A stretch of 64,000 bases of DNA from Neochlamydia sp. S13 (GTDB taxonomy: Bacteria > Chlamydiota > Chlamydiia > Chlamydiales > Parachlamydiaceae), in the NCBI RefSeq assembly GCF_000648235.2, contig NZ_AP017977.1, positions 1,860,001 through 1,924,000 of the forward strand, written 5' to 3'. The position numbers were made by a program, and so were the translations under genes. The notes beneath the pieces were generated by a model, which saw only the letters and a program-made list of their open reading frames with translations, was not told where the DNA came from and searched no databases. Shown piece after piece: positions 8,782 through 18,025 of this stretch. Positions within the stretch are counted from its first letter, which is position 1, and each line of letters starts with the position of its first letter.

Positions 8782-9731
8782 TATCTTACAGGAATCTCTT
8801 CAAACATTTTTTGCATTTGCTGCTCCATATAAACATTTATAGTAGAATGGTATTCAGGATAGTTTAATTTAAACCATGCGTTTAACTTATGGACCACTTG
8901 CAAAAAATCTGGCTGACTATAAGCAGAATTTTTCATGCGCTCATCTTTTGTAAGCTTACCCACATCTAAATGTATAGCCCTATCTTGTACAAAGCCTGTA
9001 TTATGCATGACGCCATGATCTCTATCGTAAATGCCTTTGTTATATTCTAAGAGATAAAGATCGAAGATCTGTTGGATGCGTTTTTTTACCCCCGACATAT
9101 CTTGTGCCCCCATGAGGGTCATCATTTCTGCACGAGTAGTATTAGCCTTCTCTTGAAGAATAAAAGGTACCTGATCTAAATCGACCTGCCTCTCTATGCC
9201 TATTTTATCTTTAACAGCCACAATTTTATGCAAGTTAACACTCTTATTTAAATGTATATAAATTAAACCGGACTCATGAGCATGAATATTATAAGCTAAG
9301 CGATAACCATCAAAAACACTATTTAATAACCTATGCTTACGCTCTCTTTGCTTGTCTTTGTAAACTTTCAGCGGACCTATGGGAGGAATAAGAGAAATAA
9401 AAACAGAAGGTTTAAGATGCTTAAATTTAAAAAACTTGAGAATATATTTATCGTCTGCACTCTTAAAAGCATAGGACTGAGCCCCTTTTCCAACATAGTA
9501 AAATTTTTGATCCAAAATATTATCGAGTTGCTGTTGCTCTTCTTTAGGCAGAGAGGGAACTTCCCATTCGTGGCGATAAGGCATATTATAGCTAATATTA
9601 GATAATCGAAAATCATCGGTCATTTTAAAATATAAGCGTGTTAAACCAAAGAGCCCTAAACTTATTAATAACACCCTTACCCATTTATTGAGGAATTTAT
9701 TTCTTGTATTTTTAAAGAGCGTTTTGCACAT
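8781..9731 (-). CDS. Membrane-anchored protein with protein-kinase-like motifs
   Basis: I do not recognise this as a named family. Residues 17-34 form one transmembrane or signal-anchor helix. The rest has features of the kinase fold in order: a glycine-rich loop GKGAQSYAF (81-89), a lysine in YILKFFK (K99), a catalytic-loop-like DRDHGVMHNTGF (236-247, with D238 and N244 in a D-x5-N spacing) and a metal-binding-like LDVGKL (D256). These suggest an atypical kinase or kinase-related protein, by motif only. It is the first gene of a pair with comF and overlaps it by one base. A structure-based search would be needed to confirm the fold. Confidence 0.6.
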   Translation of the reverse strand: MCKTLFKNTRNKFLNKWVRVLLISLGLFGLTRLYFKMTDDFRLSNISYNMPYRHEWEVPSLPKEEQQQLDNILDQKFYYVGKGAQSYAFKSADDKYILKFFKFKHLKPSVFISLIPPIGPLKVYKDKQRERKHRLLNSVFDGYRLAYNIHAHESGLIYIHLNKSVNLHKIVAVKDKIGIERQVDLDQVPFILQEKANTTRAEMMTLMGAQDMSGVKKRIQQIFDLYLLEYNKGIYDRDHGVMHNTGFVQDRAIHLDVGKLTKDERMKNSAYSQPDFLQVVHKLNAWFKLNYPEYHSTINVYMEQQMQKMFEEIPVR

Positions 9732-10477
9732 GCTATTCTTCCTAGCCTCTGGATTAAAGTAAAAAAGTCAAATTATAAATTATCAGCAAGTATGTGTAAA
9801 GCATAAGTCCCTAGACACACTGTTAATCAATCCATCTTAAAATCACACCCTTTACCCCTAGAAAGCAAAACCTCATTTAATTTTTTTGGTTTAATGTTTT
9901 AGCTGCTTTTAGAGCCAGTGGCTGAATACTTATGATCTCTAACCCCTTAAGAATACGAACATTTTTTATATCAAACTAATCCACCAAGCTTTAATTAGAT
10001 AAATTGCTTTCAACTCCTGGATGACTCGGCTTTTAGTAAGCGGTCACAGGAAGCAGCGTTATTCAACCTTTTGATACTGAGTAAAAAAATGCAAATTAAA
10101 AAGCTTAGCAAATAAAATACAGGTATTAGCGCAGATTATTGATTTTGCAGACGTCCAGACAATCGCATCTGAAAAGGTGGATTATCCATAACCGCCTACC
10201 GATTTTATCAAAAACTTAGCAATCAAAAATCTATTAGCCGATTAAACTTTTACAGGGTTTAGATGGAATGAAAAAATTATAATTTTTTAAAAGCCTAGCC
10301 TGCCAGCAAAGGCTTTGAGGACAATTAACTTTCTATTAATTAACCTACAACTCATAAAAAAATACTACAAAAAAATTTAACGAGGCCATTCTCCTCTCAA
10401 CTTTTCGTTAATTTAAATTTTTTCATTTAATTTTTTCTTGCAGTTTTGGTACCCTCCAATTTTTACAAGGAATAGAT
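9732..10477. other. Divergent intergenic region upstream of nqrB
   Basis: About 750 bp of AT-rich DNA between divergent genes. I find no intact ORF, tRNA or clear terminator. It must hold the promoters for the kinase-like/comF pair and for nqrB, but no strong -35/-10 pair stands out. AAGGA at 10468-10472 is the ribosome site for nqrB. Confidence 0.4.
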
Positions 10478-12013
10478 ATGCTCAGACGATTACTCAGTTC
10501 CCTCCAAAAGCTTGCTGAACCAGGCAAGCCTCTTCATAAGCTTCACCCTTTAATCAATGCGAATGATACTTTCCTTTACGAAGCAGCTGTGAATACAAGG
10601 CGAGCTCCCCATATCCGAGATGCTATTGACGTTAAGCGCTGGATGATCCTGGTGGTTATTGCTCTGTTGCCCTGTATTATGATGGCCATATGGAACACCG
10701 GTTTACTTAAATATGTCTATAGTAGCGGCGACTATAAATTAATGAATGAATATCTAGAGGCAAGTAAAAATTTCCAGGCTTATTGGGCTTTTGCTACATA
10801 CGATAGCCGCTATATCCCTATTATTATGGAAGGGCTTAAAATCTTCCTTCCTCTAACGCTTCTTTCCTATGCAGTGGGAGGCTTTTGGGAGGCTTTCTTT
10901 GCCTGCGTAAGAAAGCATGAAATTTCAGAAGGGTTTCTCGTTACAGGTATTTTATATGTACTTATCCTTCCTCCCACTATCCCTTATTGGATGGCAGCGG
11001 TAGGCGTTTCTGCCGGTGTAGTCTTAGGTAAAGAGATTTTTGGAGGCTCGGGCATGAATATTGTTAATCCCGCACTCGCATGCCGAGCGTTTCTCTTTTT
11101 TACTTTTCCAGGAAAAATGAGTGGCGACGTATGGGTAGGCTCTAATCCTACTATTATACGCGAAAGCCTGCTTAAAATGAATCAAGAAGGGCAAACTACA
11201 GCCTTTGATGGATATTCCCAAGCGACAAAATTAGCTATTTTTAATGTCCCTCAGGACATTAAACGTATTCATATCGATACGATTGCTACCCATGCTATAG
11301 GAACAGATGTAAGCACAATCCAGACCATTCGTACGCAATTTGATCAATGGAATTCCCTTACTCATCAAAATGCCACGCTAGGCCAGCTTACGATGGACCA
11401 AATAAAAAGCTTTGTGACTAGCCCTCTTGCTGAAGGAGGGTTGGGTCTTTCCAGTGGATATTATGAAGATGCTTATCACTTCTCTTCCTTAAATTACGGC
11501 CTGGGAAATAATCATGACTGGAGCTTTTTTCTAGGCAATAAACTAGGTTGCCTAGGTGAGACCTCCACTTTAGCTTGCCTTTTAGGCGCTCTATTTCTTA
11601 TATGGACTGGGATTGGTTCATGGCGAACCATATTAGGAATGCTGCTAGGCGCATTTGGGACGGCTCTTTTATTTCAGCTAAGTTCAAGCTATTTGTTCCC
11701 TAACCAGGGAGCATGGACAGCCGCCCAGTTTGGTTTTCCCGCCTATAAACATCTTCTATTGGGAGGGCTTGCTTTTGGATTGGTTTTTATGGCGACTGAT
11801 CCCGTTTCCTCTCCCTCCATTCCTCTTGCCAAATGGATATACGGAATTTTCTGTGGCATGGTGACTTTAGTCATCCGTGTCATCAATCCGGCTTATCCTG
11901 AAGGGGTAATGCTAGCTATTTTAATGGGCAACGTCTTTGCCCCTTTATTTGACTACTATGCCGTCAAGCACTTTAGAAAAAGGAGCATTAGCCGTGTCCG
12001 CATCCGTTCCTAA
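10478..12013 (+). CDS. nqrB: Na+-translocating NADH:quinone reductase subunit B
   Basis: Integral membrane subunit of the sodium-pumping NADH dehydrogenase, which drives Na+ export in the inner membrane. At 511 residues it has the extended length of chlamydial NqrB. Recognisable features are the N-terminal KPLHKLHPL region, a TRRAPHIRDAIDVKRWM segment, about ten membrane helices, GGSGMNIVNPALACRAFLFF near residue 190, and the SQATKLAIF stretch near residue 247 carrying the threonine expected to bind FMN covalently. It is first in the nqrB-C-D-E run; nqrA and nqrF are not in the window, as in other chlamydiae. Confidence 0.95.
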   Translation: MLRRLLSSLQKLAEPGKPLHKLHPLINANDTFLYEAAVNTRRAPHIRDAIDVKRWMILVVIALLPCIMMAIWNTGLLKYVYSSGDYKLMNEYLEASKNFQAYWAFATYDSRYIPIIMEGLKIFLPLTLLSYAVGGFWEAFFACVRKHEISEGFLVTGILYVLILPPTIPYWMAAVGVSAGVVLGKEIFGGSGMNIVNPALACRAFLFFTFPGKMSGDVWVGSNPTIIRESLLKMNQEGQTTAFDGYSQATKLAIFNVPQDIKRIHIDTIATHAIGTDVSTIQTIRTQFDQWNSLTHQNATLGQLTMDQIKSFVTSPLAEGGLGLSSGYYEDAYHFSSLNYGLGNNHDWSFFLGNKLGCLGETSTLACLLGALFLIWTGIGSWRTILGMLLGAFGTALLFQLSSSYLFPNQGAWTAAQFGFPAYKHLLLGGLAFGLVFMATDPVSSPSIPLAKWIYGIFCGMVTLVIRVINPAYPEGVMLAILMGNVFAPLFDYYAVKHFRKRSISRVRIRS

Positions 12014-12926
12014 AAAAGCCATGAGCAATACTTACACTATCTTTTTTATGATTGTTTTAAGTTTTGCCTGTGCCCTTATTTTATCGATTTTGGCAAGTGT
12101 CTTAGAAAAGCCTAAAGAAGTGGCCAAAGAGCTAGATAGAAGCAAACAAATGATGATTGCTGCTAAGCTTTTGGATCACCAGGATTATTTCCTTGTACAA
12201 GACCCTCAAGGGAATTACCTCTCTGCCAACTATGAAGAAGGAAGGTTAGTTCCTAGCAATTCTTCCCAGATGGCTACCCAAAGCCAACTGCTTGATATTT
12301 ATAGTAAACGTATAATCCCCTTGCTGGTAGACAAAGAGGGTAATATCAAAACTTTTGAGGAAGAGAAAATCAACTACACTGATTATCTTGCGGCTTACCG
12401 CAAAACGGGTTACTATCAACTACCTCTTATGCTGGTTTACAAAATTCTTCCCAATCCGGCTGATAAAGAGAGCAATATTAACTCTGCGGTGGAAGGATAT
12501 GTTATACCTATCAATGGCTTGGGCTTATGGGATGCCATTTACGGCTATTTAGCTATCAAACCTGATGGCAACACGGTAATAGGCATTTCTTGGTATGATC
12601 AGAAAGAAACGCCTGGCTTGGGGGCCAACATTTCTGAAGCCTACTGGCAAAGTCTTTTCCCTAATAAGCAAATCTTTCAACAGAATGCTGATGGCAAAAC
12701 TGATTTTAAGTCAGCGCCGCTCGGCCTTACTGTTGTCAAAGGCAAAGTTGCCGAAAGCTTAGGCACTATCCCTAAAGCCAAAAGCGCCGTTGATGGCATG
12801 GCAGGTGCTACTCTTACAGGTAATGGAGTCACCGATGCCTATCGCAATGTCCTTGCACCCTATCGTCCCTTTCTTACTAAGCTTCATCAGACTTACTCTC
12901 TTTCTCAAGAAAAAATGCATAACTAA
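11994..12926 (+). CDS. nqrC: Na+-translocating NADH:quinone reductase subunit C
   Basis: Single-pass membrane subunit with a periplasmic FMN-binding domain. The longest frame opens at 11937 inside nqrB, but a GTG at 11994 behind AAAAGGAG (11977-11984) is the better start and gives VSASVPKKAMSNTYTIFFMI, placing the transmembrane helix at about 12-35. The C-terminal DGMAGATLTGNGV (about 265) matches the motif whose threonine carries FMN by a phosphoester bond. The gene overlaps the end of nqrB by 20 bases, consistent with coupled translation. Confidence 0.93.
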   Translation: MSASVPKKAMSNTYTIFFMIVLSFACALILSILASVLEKPKEVAKELDRSKQMMIAAKLLDHQDYFLVQDPQGNYLSANYEEGRLVPSNSSQMATQSQLLDIYSKRIIPLLVDKEGNIKTFEEEKINYTDYLAAYRKTGYYQLPLMLVYKILPNPADKESNINSAVEGYVIPINGLGLWDAIYGYLAIKPDGNTVIGISWYDQKETPGLGANISEAYWQSLFPNKQIFQQNADGKTDFKSAPLGLTVVKGKVAESLGTIPKAKSAVDGMAGATLTGNGVTDAYRNVLAPYRPFLTKLHQTYSLSQEKMHN

Positions 12927-13064
12927 TAAAGAGGCTCTCTTGCCGCCTTAAAAAATAAACGATAAGCAAAGCAACCCTTGAAACAAATAGTATTAAAGAT
13001 TATAAGAAAATTCAATTGTAGATGAAAAACGTAACGCTGTCTTTTGCTTAAGGAGGAAGATCGA

Positions 13065-13703
13065 ATGGTATCGACAAATGCATCTGCTCGTTCATATTTG
13101 ACTTCTCAGCTTTGGGGAGGCAATCAAATCCTAGTAGCGGTACTGGGCATTTGCTCGGCTTTAGGAGTTACGAATAGACTTTCTGTCTCGCTCACCATGG
13201 GCCTTTCGGTAGCCTTTGTCACCGCTTTTTCTTCCTTATTTGTTTCACTTCTTAGAAAAGTTACTCCCGATAGCGTACGTATGATTACCCAACTAGCCAT
13301 CATTTCTGTTTTTGTAATTATCATTGATCAATTCTTACAAGCCTATTTTTTTAGCATCTCTAAAGTTTTAAGCGTTTTTGTGGGACTAATTATTACTAAC
13401 TGTATAGTCATGGGACGTACCGAGGGGATGGCAAAGAATGTAGGACCCCTCTGTGCATTCATGGATGGACTAGGTGCTGGCTTAGGCTATGCATGGGTGC
13501 TAATGGTAGTAGGTGGTATTCGAGAATTGTTCGGCTTTGGACAGCTGTTTGGCTACCAAATTATTCCCTATAGCTGGTATGCGACAGCTACCCACCCCAA
13601 TGGGTATGATAATTTTGCTCTGATGGTTAGCCCTCCAGCTGCGTTTTTTATTATAGGCGGCATGATCTGGGTATTTAACACCCTCAATAGGAACGAAGGA
13701 TAA
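13065..13703 (+). CDS. nqrD: Na+-translocating NADH:quinone reductase subunit D
   Basis: Polytopic membrane subunit of the RnfE/NqrD family with about six helices. The ATG at 13065 ([11 protein letters not shown]) lies behind AAGGAGG at 13050-13056 and is preferred to the upstream TTG at 13044. Conserved segments are [30 protein letters not shown] with the family cysteine, and [19 protein letters not shown] 138-bp gap separates it from nqrC, larger than the other spacings in the cluster. It is followed by nqrE after 6 bases. Confidence 0.95.
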   Translation: MVSTNASARSYLTSQLWGGNQILVAVLGICSALGVTNRLSVSLTMGLSVAFVTAFSSLFVSLLRKVTPDSVRMITQLAIISVFVIIIDQFLQAYFFSISKVLSVFVGLIITNCIVMGRTEGMAKNVGPLCAFMDGLGAGLGYAWVLMVVGGIRELFGFGQLFGYQIIPYSWYATATHPNGYDNFALMVSPPAAFFIIGGMIWVFNTLNRNEG

Positions 13704-13709
13704 AAGTTT

Positions 13710-14447
13710 ATGTGGATGGGAAATTACGAGCCTTTAAATTTATTAGGTCTTCTTTTACAAGCTGTATTTATTGAAAATTTCCTTTTAGCTAACTTTTTAG
13801 GCATGTGCACCTATTTAGCCTGCTCGACCAAATTAAAAACAGCCAATGGTCTAGGCTTAGCAGTTGTGTTTGTCCTCACTGTTTCCGGCATCCTCAATTG
13901 GTTTGTCCATCGTTTTGTTACAGGTGCAGGAGCTCTCGGCTGGCTTTCTGTTTTTGGCCTTGAAGCTTCTCAAATCAACCTAAACTTTTTAGAATTTTTA
14001 CTTTTTATTTCCGTTATTGCAGGCTTTGTGCAAATCCTTGAAATCATCATAGAAAAGGTTGCTCCCGCTTTATATATGTCTTTAGGACTTTATCTACCCC
14101 TGATTGCCGTTAATTGTGCCATCCTAGGAGCCTGCCTTTTTGCTGTTACACGCGATTATCCTTTTTGGCCCAATCTGGTATATGTTTTTGGCTCAGGTCT
14201 CGGGTGGTGGTTAGCAATAGCTCTTATTGCCGCTATCCGCGAAAAACTAGCTACCTCGAAGGTAATCCCCGCTCTTAAAGGAATGGGCATTACTTTCATG
14301 ATGAGTGGATTAATGGCCATGGCTTTTCAAGGATTTACAGGGATTAAACTAGCCATACCTACAGGTAAACCATCAAATGTCGACACGCAGATGATGCCAT
14401 TTTCACAAGTAGAAAAGATATATAGTGAGACTCCTTTAAAAAGCTGA
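13710..14447 (+). CDS. nqrE: Na+-translocating NADH:quinone reductase subunit E
   Basis: Polytopic membrane subunit homologous to NqrD in inverted topology. Family signatures include VFIENFLLANFLGMCTYLA (residues about 20-38) and LPLIAVNCAILGACLF (about 130-145), whose cysteines correspond to those reported to coordinate an intramembrane iron centre with NqrD. At 245 residues it is longer than many bacterial NqrE (about 200), with a hydrophilic tail. It ends the cluster; a possible terminator follows at 14491. Three genes on, gcsH matches chlamydial order. Confidence 0.95.
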   Translation: MWMGNYEPLNLLGLLLQAVFIENFLLANFLGMCTYLACSTKLKTANGLGLAVVFVLTVSGILNWFVHRFVTGAGALGWLSVFGLEASQINLNFLEFLLFISVIAGFVQILEIIIEKVAPALYMSLGLYLPLIAVNCAILGACLFAVTRDYPFWPNLVYVFGSGLGWWLAIALIAAIREKLATSKVIPALKGMGITFMMSGLMAMAFQGFTGIKLAIPTGKPSNVDTQMMPFSQVEKIYSETPLKS

Positions 14448-14490
14448 TAAGCCACGGCTATAGCAATTAAAAAACTTCCTTCTTAGGTTT

Positions 14491-14540
14491 ACTTTACCCT
14501 CCTTCTCTATTTTATAGGAGGAAAGTCCCTTTTCATTTTA
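14491..14540 (+). terminator. Possible terminator after nqrE
   Basis: ACTTTACCCTCCT (14491-14503) pairs with AGGAGGAAAGT (14516-14526) apart from a two-base bulge, and is followed by CCCTTTTCATTTT. The T-tract is interrupted, so confidence is moderate. Confidence 0.45.
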
Positions 14541-14811
14541 AATTTCTTATTCGAAAATAAAGTTAAAGGAATAAATGCTTGCGTATAAAATTATTCTCTA
14601 AAGGCCTCAAGAATCTTTTAAAATTGAATAGACGCTCACTATCATCCTCCTAAAAAGCCAATAGATACCCTACTAGCTTGGATGATATTAGCGTGCTTAT
14701 GTTCTGAGTAATTGACTTAAATATTCTAAAGTTCCTATCGGTTGCGTGAAGTTTTTTAAATACGTTACATTAAAGTAAGCATTGTCAGGACATTTCTACA
14801 TAAATAAATTT

Positions 14812-14937
14812 TTAGTTTATTTGCATAAAGCTTTTAAAAAACATTTTTCTTCCCTTTTTAGTGTTAAAAATAGTGCGAACTTCAGGATTTTCTCCTTCTA
14901 AAAATCGTAAGGTATAAGAATAGAAATCTCTGATTCT
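14812..14937 (-). pseudogene. Possible C-terminal fragment of a lost gene
   Basis: On the minus strand an open stretch ending in TAA encodes a natural-looking sequence (DFYSYTLRFLEGENPEVRT, then IFNTKKGRKMFF). It is cut off upstream by TGA and has no start codon or ribosome site. I do not recognise the family. It may be the tail of a gene deleted by rearrangement, or chance. Confidence 0.3.
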
Positions 14938-14959
14938 TCAATCGATAAGCTTACAAAAA

Positions 14960-15053
14960 CCTAGTATGATAACTAGGGGCCTACTAGAAAAAATTACCGG
15001 GCCTCTTAAATCTTTAAGAACCAAGCCCCGTAAAACGAGGCCAGGCCTACTAG
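14960..15053. repeat. Nested palindromes bounded by a 10-bp direct repeat
   Basis: GGCCTACTAG occurs at 14978-14987 and 15044-15053. Between or beside these are CCTAGT/ACTAGG (14960-14965 and 14972-14977), GGCCTC/GAGGCC (15000-15005 and 15037-15042) and TCTTAAA/TTTAAGA (15004-15010 and 15013-15019). It is GC-richer than its surroundings. It could be a structured transcript, a REP-like repeat, or an IS scar. Confidence 0.45.
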
Positions 15054-15381
15054 TCCGAGGGCTTTAAACTTCCTATCTAGTGGTTAGTCTTATTCGCTTT
15101 TTTGTTCTCAAGAAAAGCCTAAAAACAAGTCAATTTTTATCCTTTTCTATCTTCTCATTCTGTAAGCTGCTTGAATTTTCATTAAAATAGGATAGAAGGC
15201 TACTCGCTACCTTATGGGTTTCTTTCATTTATCGCCCTCTTTTCCTCATAAACTATTATAATTAAAAAATTAAATTCAGCTTTTTATAAAACTATTTATT
15301 ATAAAAAAATAAAATATTATAATTAAATTAATAAAAGTAATTGTTTTTAAGAAAATAAGGCGAGTAAGCTGGAGGAAATGT

Positions 15382-17004
15382 ATGAATCCAGAAAAACTAG
15401 GCATGCGCTTGGAAGGCAATCATCAATATTTCCTTAACTCAACCGAGCAGGCCTCATCAAGTGAAAAAGAAAAAAGCATTCAAAACCAGGGAACTCCCTC
15501 AGAAGTTGAAGAAAAAATAATAGAAACTACTCCTTCTACGATAGATAAAAAAAACACATTAGAGCTTGAAGCAAAAAAGCGGCATTTGGAAGTACAACAA
15601 GCTTTACCAAGAAATGAAACTAGTAGCGAGCGCCCAACCAAAAAAGTTAAAGCAGATACCACTCAAAGTAGTGCTTTAGCTAAAACAGAAGATATTTTAA
15701 GCAAATCCTTAAACCCTGAACCCTACTACGAGGCAATGAAAAAGGGCTTTGGCCAGGCAACAGCTAAGAAAAACATTCCTAAGATTAAACAATTAATTGC
15801 TCAACAAAAGGTGAAGACAGAAGAACAACTTGCCAATGTTATCTTTAGTATGATTTCGAATAAATTTGGATTGGATAAGCCAGTGACGGGAGAAGAAATC
15901 AAGAACATGCATGCCGCTTTGTTTGAAGAACCCTTAAAAGAATTTAGCGAGCATTTTTCTTCATTAAAACAGATACCAGAAAAACCTCATGCAGCCTATC
16001 TTGTGAAAAGCCTATCTGACTGCTTCCAAGCTCTTTCTGCCTATAAGACATGTGAGGATGCTTCGCAGGCAGCAAGGGACTATCTTGACAAAAAACCAGA
16101 ACCAGCCAGCTATCATCCAGGCTTGCCAGGATTTTTAAGAGACTGTCCTCCAAGCGAAATACCAGAACAACTTAAAAAAATAAAACAAATGAACGAAGAG
16201 ATTGGTAATCTCTTTGAGCAAGCTTATGAAAAGTATCAAAAAGAAATCATCGATTATCAAGAGGGGCTAAAGCAATTTCCTCTTCTAAGTACTCATGCTC
16301 TCGGAAGCACAAATGTTAACGAGACATACATTTTACAAGCCAAGGGCGAGAAACTTTTTATATTCAAGCCTTGTATACAAGACAATTTTAGCCAAGATCC
16401 TACGATGGGTAGCAGAGAACAAGCAGCTTCTGGCATTAATTTAAATGGGATGTTTCCTATTCCAAAGACGGTGCAAATCAGTTTCAACAACTGGCAAGGC
16501 TCAGCTCAACTTTTTCTGCAAGAAGCTAGAAACATTTCCGAAATAGAGCAAATGCAAGCAACTGTTTCCCCAAGGGAGATGCATGCTTTGGCTATCTTTG
16601 ACCTTATTTCTGGTAATGGCGATAGGCACTCGGGTAATATCTTATACAAAGCCATAGAAAATTCCTCCCCCACCCAATATAAAGCTTATGGAATTGACCA
16701 CGATCGCTGCTTTAAAGGTATAGGGGAACCATTGAAAATGGAGTATTTGTCTCACCCTGCATTTAAAGCCCCATTCGACCAAAACTTGATAAGATTAGTG
16801 GATAAGACAGCAAGAGAAGGCTATGCAAAATATATGCAAAGCCGCGAAATGCCAGAAGAAGCGCTTGAATGGATGAACGAAGCTTGCCAAATTTTAGAAA
16901 AAGCTATTAAAGAAAATAAAAACTCTTTAGGGATCATCAAGCAACTTATGGAGAAGTGGAATCAGAAGCTTGAGAGGCAGGATGAAGGGTTTGATCATTA
17001 TTGA
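15382..17004 (+). CDS. Putative secreted effector with PI3/PI4-kinase-like domain
   Basis: The N-terminal 110 residues are polar and low complexity (Ser, Glu, Lys, Thr, with RPTKKVK near 84-90), typical of secreted effectors rather than enzymes. A helical region follows (110-300). From about 305 the motif order fits phosphoinositide kinase-like enzymes: NETYILQAKGEKLFIFKP (K329 as ATP-binding lysine), SREQAASGIN (E346), a hinge-like QLFLQEA (376-382), a catalytic loop GNGDRHSGNIL (411-421, D414 and N419) and a metal-binding GIDHDRCF (437-444, D439). HipA-like kinases share this plan, but GDRHSGN-IL is closest to the PI4K-type pattern. The product may phosphorylate host lipid or protein; the substrate cannot be read from sequence. 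It stands alone behind an AT-rich region. Confidence 0.65.
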   Translation: MNPEKLGMRLEGNHQYFLNSTEQASSSEKEKSIQNQGTPSEVEEKIIETTPSTIDKKNTLELEAKKRHLEVQQALPRNETSSERPTKKVKADTTQSSALAKTEDILSKSLNPEPYYEAMKKGFGQATAKKNIPKIKQLIAQQKVKTEEQLANVIFSMISNKFGLDKPVTGEEIKNMHAALFEEPLKEFSEHFSSLKQIPEKPHAAYLVKSLSDCFQALSAYKTCEDASQAARDYLDKKPEPASYHPGLPGFLRDCPPSEIPEQLKKIKQMNEEIGNLFEQAYEKYQKEIIDYQEGLKQFPLLSTHALGSTNVNETYILQAKGEKLFIFKPCIQDNFSQDPTMGSREQAASGINLNGMFPIPKTVQISFNNWQGSAQLFLQEARNISEIEQMQATVSPREMHALAIFDLISGNGDRHSGNILYKAIENSSPTQYKAYGIDHDRCFKGIGEPLKMEYLSHPAFKAPFDQNLIRLVDKTAREGYAKYMQSREMPEEALEWMNEACQILEKAIKENKNSLGIIKQLMEKWNQKLERQDEGFDHY

Positions 17005-17072
17005 GCCAACTCTCACCTTTTATAAAAAAATAATAAATGCTAACTTTAAATAAAGTAATTGAGAGAAAAAAC

Positions 17073-17396
17073 ATGCAAATAAAGCTTTTAATCAACCCTC
17101 GTAATCAGGGCATTGCGGCGGAATTAATTCCTGGGGTAGAAATAAAAATTCATGAGAAATGGATGCTTGATGCTATTACGGCTTCAGGAATTACTGTTTC
17201 CAAGGAGTTTAAAGAGCAATACCACACCGGATGGTATATTTATCCCACTGAAGATAAAGCTATTTTTGCTAAAGTTTTCGAGCAGTTTTACTTTGTGCAT
17301 GGGTTACAGCAACAGGGTTATTACTGGAGAGAAAAAGACGAAGATGATCAGCTTTCCTTGGAAGAAAAGTTAGCGAAGATTATCATACTAAGTTAG
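17073..17396 (+). CDS. Small protein of unknown function
   Basis: I do not recognise the family. The frame opens at 17037, but the ATG at 17073 (MQIKLLINPRNQGIAAELI) looks like the natural N-terminus and gives 107 residues. The protein is acidic toward its end (REKDEDDQLSLEEKLAK), soluble, with no membrane segment or signal. It lies 32-70 bases after the kinase-like gene in the same direction, so the two may be co-transcribed. Confidence 0.5.
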   Translation: MQIKLLINPRNQGIAAELIPGVEIKIHEKWMLDAITASGITVSKEFKEQYHTGWYIYPTEDKAIFAKVFEQFYFVHGLQQQGYYWREKDEDDQLSLEEKLAKIIILS

Positions 17397-17510
17397 GTAG
17401 ACTTTGCTAAAAAGTGGTAGCCTTTAGACAAATAATAGAGTGCTTTTTCTAAAAAATTTTATCCTATAAGAGGTTGAAGAATTTGTTTTATAAGAGCTAC
17501 CATCCCTTTC

Positions 17511-17870
17511 TCAAGAAAATTTGGCATAGTATTCTTGGGCCTCTATGAGCTTATTAAGCTCATCTAAGCTATCCATTTCTATTTTAAAAAGCCACCCTTC
17601 CTTTTCAGGAGAGGTATTTACTAGATCTGCTGCCGAAGACAGAGCAGTGTTAACCTCTATAATGGTGCCTGAAACAGGAGAATAGATATCTGTAGCGGCT
17701 TTAGTAGATTCAAGAACGGCAGCTTCTTCGCCAGCCTTTACTTTTTTGCCTATTTTCGGCAATTCTACATAGACAATTTCGCCCAATTCTTTCTGTGCAT
17801 GCTTAGAAACACCTACAATTCCTATGCGATCTGCAACTTCAATCCATTCATGCGTATCGGCAAATTTCAT
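17511..17870 (-). CDS. gcsH: Glycine cleavage system H protein
   Basis: Lipoyl-carrier protein of 119 residues from the ATG at 17870, which follows AGGAGAG; the frame extends 16 codons further upstream but without a ribosome site. KFADTHEWIEV at the start, GIVGVSKHAQKELGEIVYVELP, and LESTKAATDIYSPVSG are the family signatures; K57 in ESTKA is the lipoylation site. The usual partners (gcvT, gcvP) are not in the window. In chlamydiae an orphan GcsH lies beside nqr genes and close to a lipoate ligase, as here (21525). Confidence 0.95.
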   Translation of the reverse strand: MKFADTHEWIEVADRIGIVGVSKHAQKELGEIVYVELPKIGKKVKAGEEAAVLESTKAATDIYSPVSGTIIEVNTALSSAADLVNTSPEKEGWLFKIEMDSLDELNKLIEAQEYYAKFS

Positions 17871-18025
17871 TTTCTCTCCTAGGAAAAAAGCAATTTTTAT
17901 AGTTTTAATTTGCATCAAATTTAAGGAGGTTACATCCTTACATCAATTCCCAACTTTAAATCTTTGTAGCTTAAACGATCCTTTGAATCGTCTCAATGGA
18001 TAGTTTGGAGGAAATGGTTTTGCCT

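Larger units (their letters stand above)
14541..15381. other. Long intergenic region with a gene fragment and a palindromic block
   Basis: About 840 bp without an intact gene. It contains a 41-residue coding-looking fragment at 14812-14937 on the minus strand and a GC-richer palindromic block at 14960-15053. The 130 bp before 15382 are extremely AT-rich and probably hold the promoter of the kinase-like gene; GGAGG at 15371-15375 is its ribosome site. Confidence 0.5.

Noticed and set aside
9732-10477. Possible tRNA or small RNA in the gap before nqrB
   Set aside because: No cloverleaf, T-loop GGTTCGA-type motif or terminator hairpin could be found by eye.
11937-11993. Upstream start for nqrC inside nqrB
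   Set aside because: The extra residues (MPLYLTTMPSSTLEKGALA) are an out-of-frame reading of nqrB; GTG 11994 has a good ribosome site.
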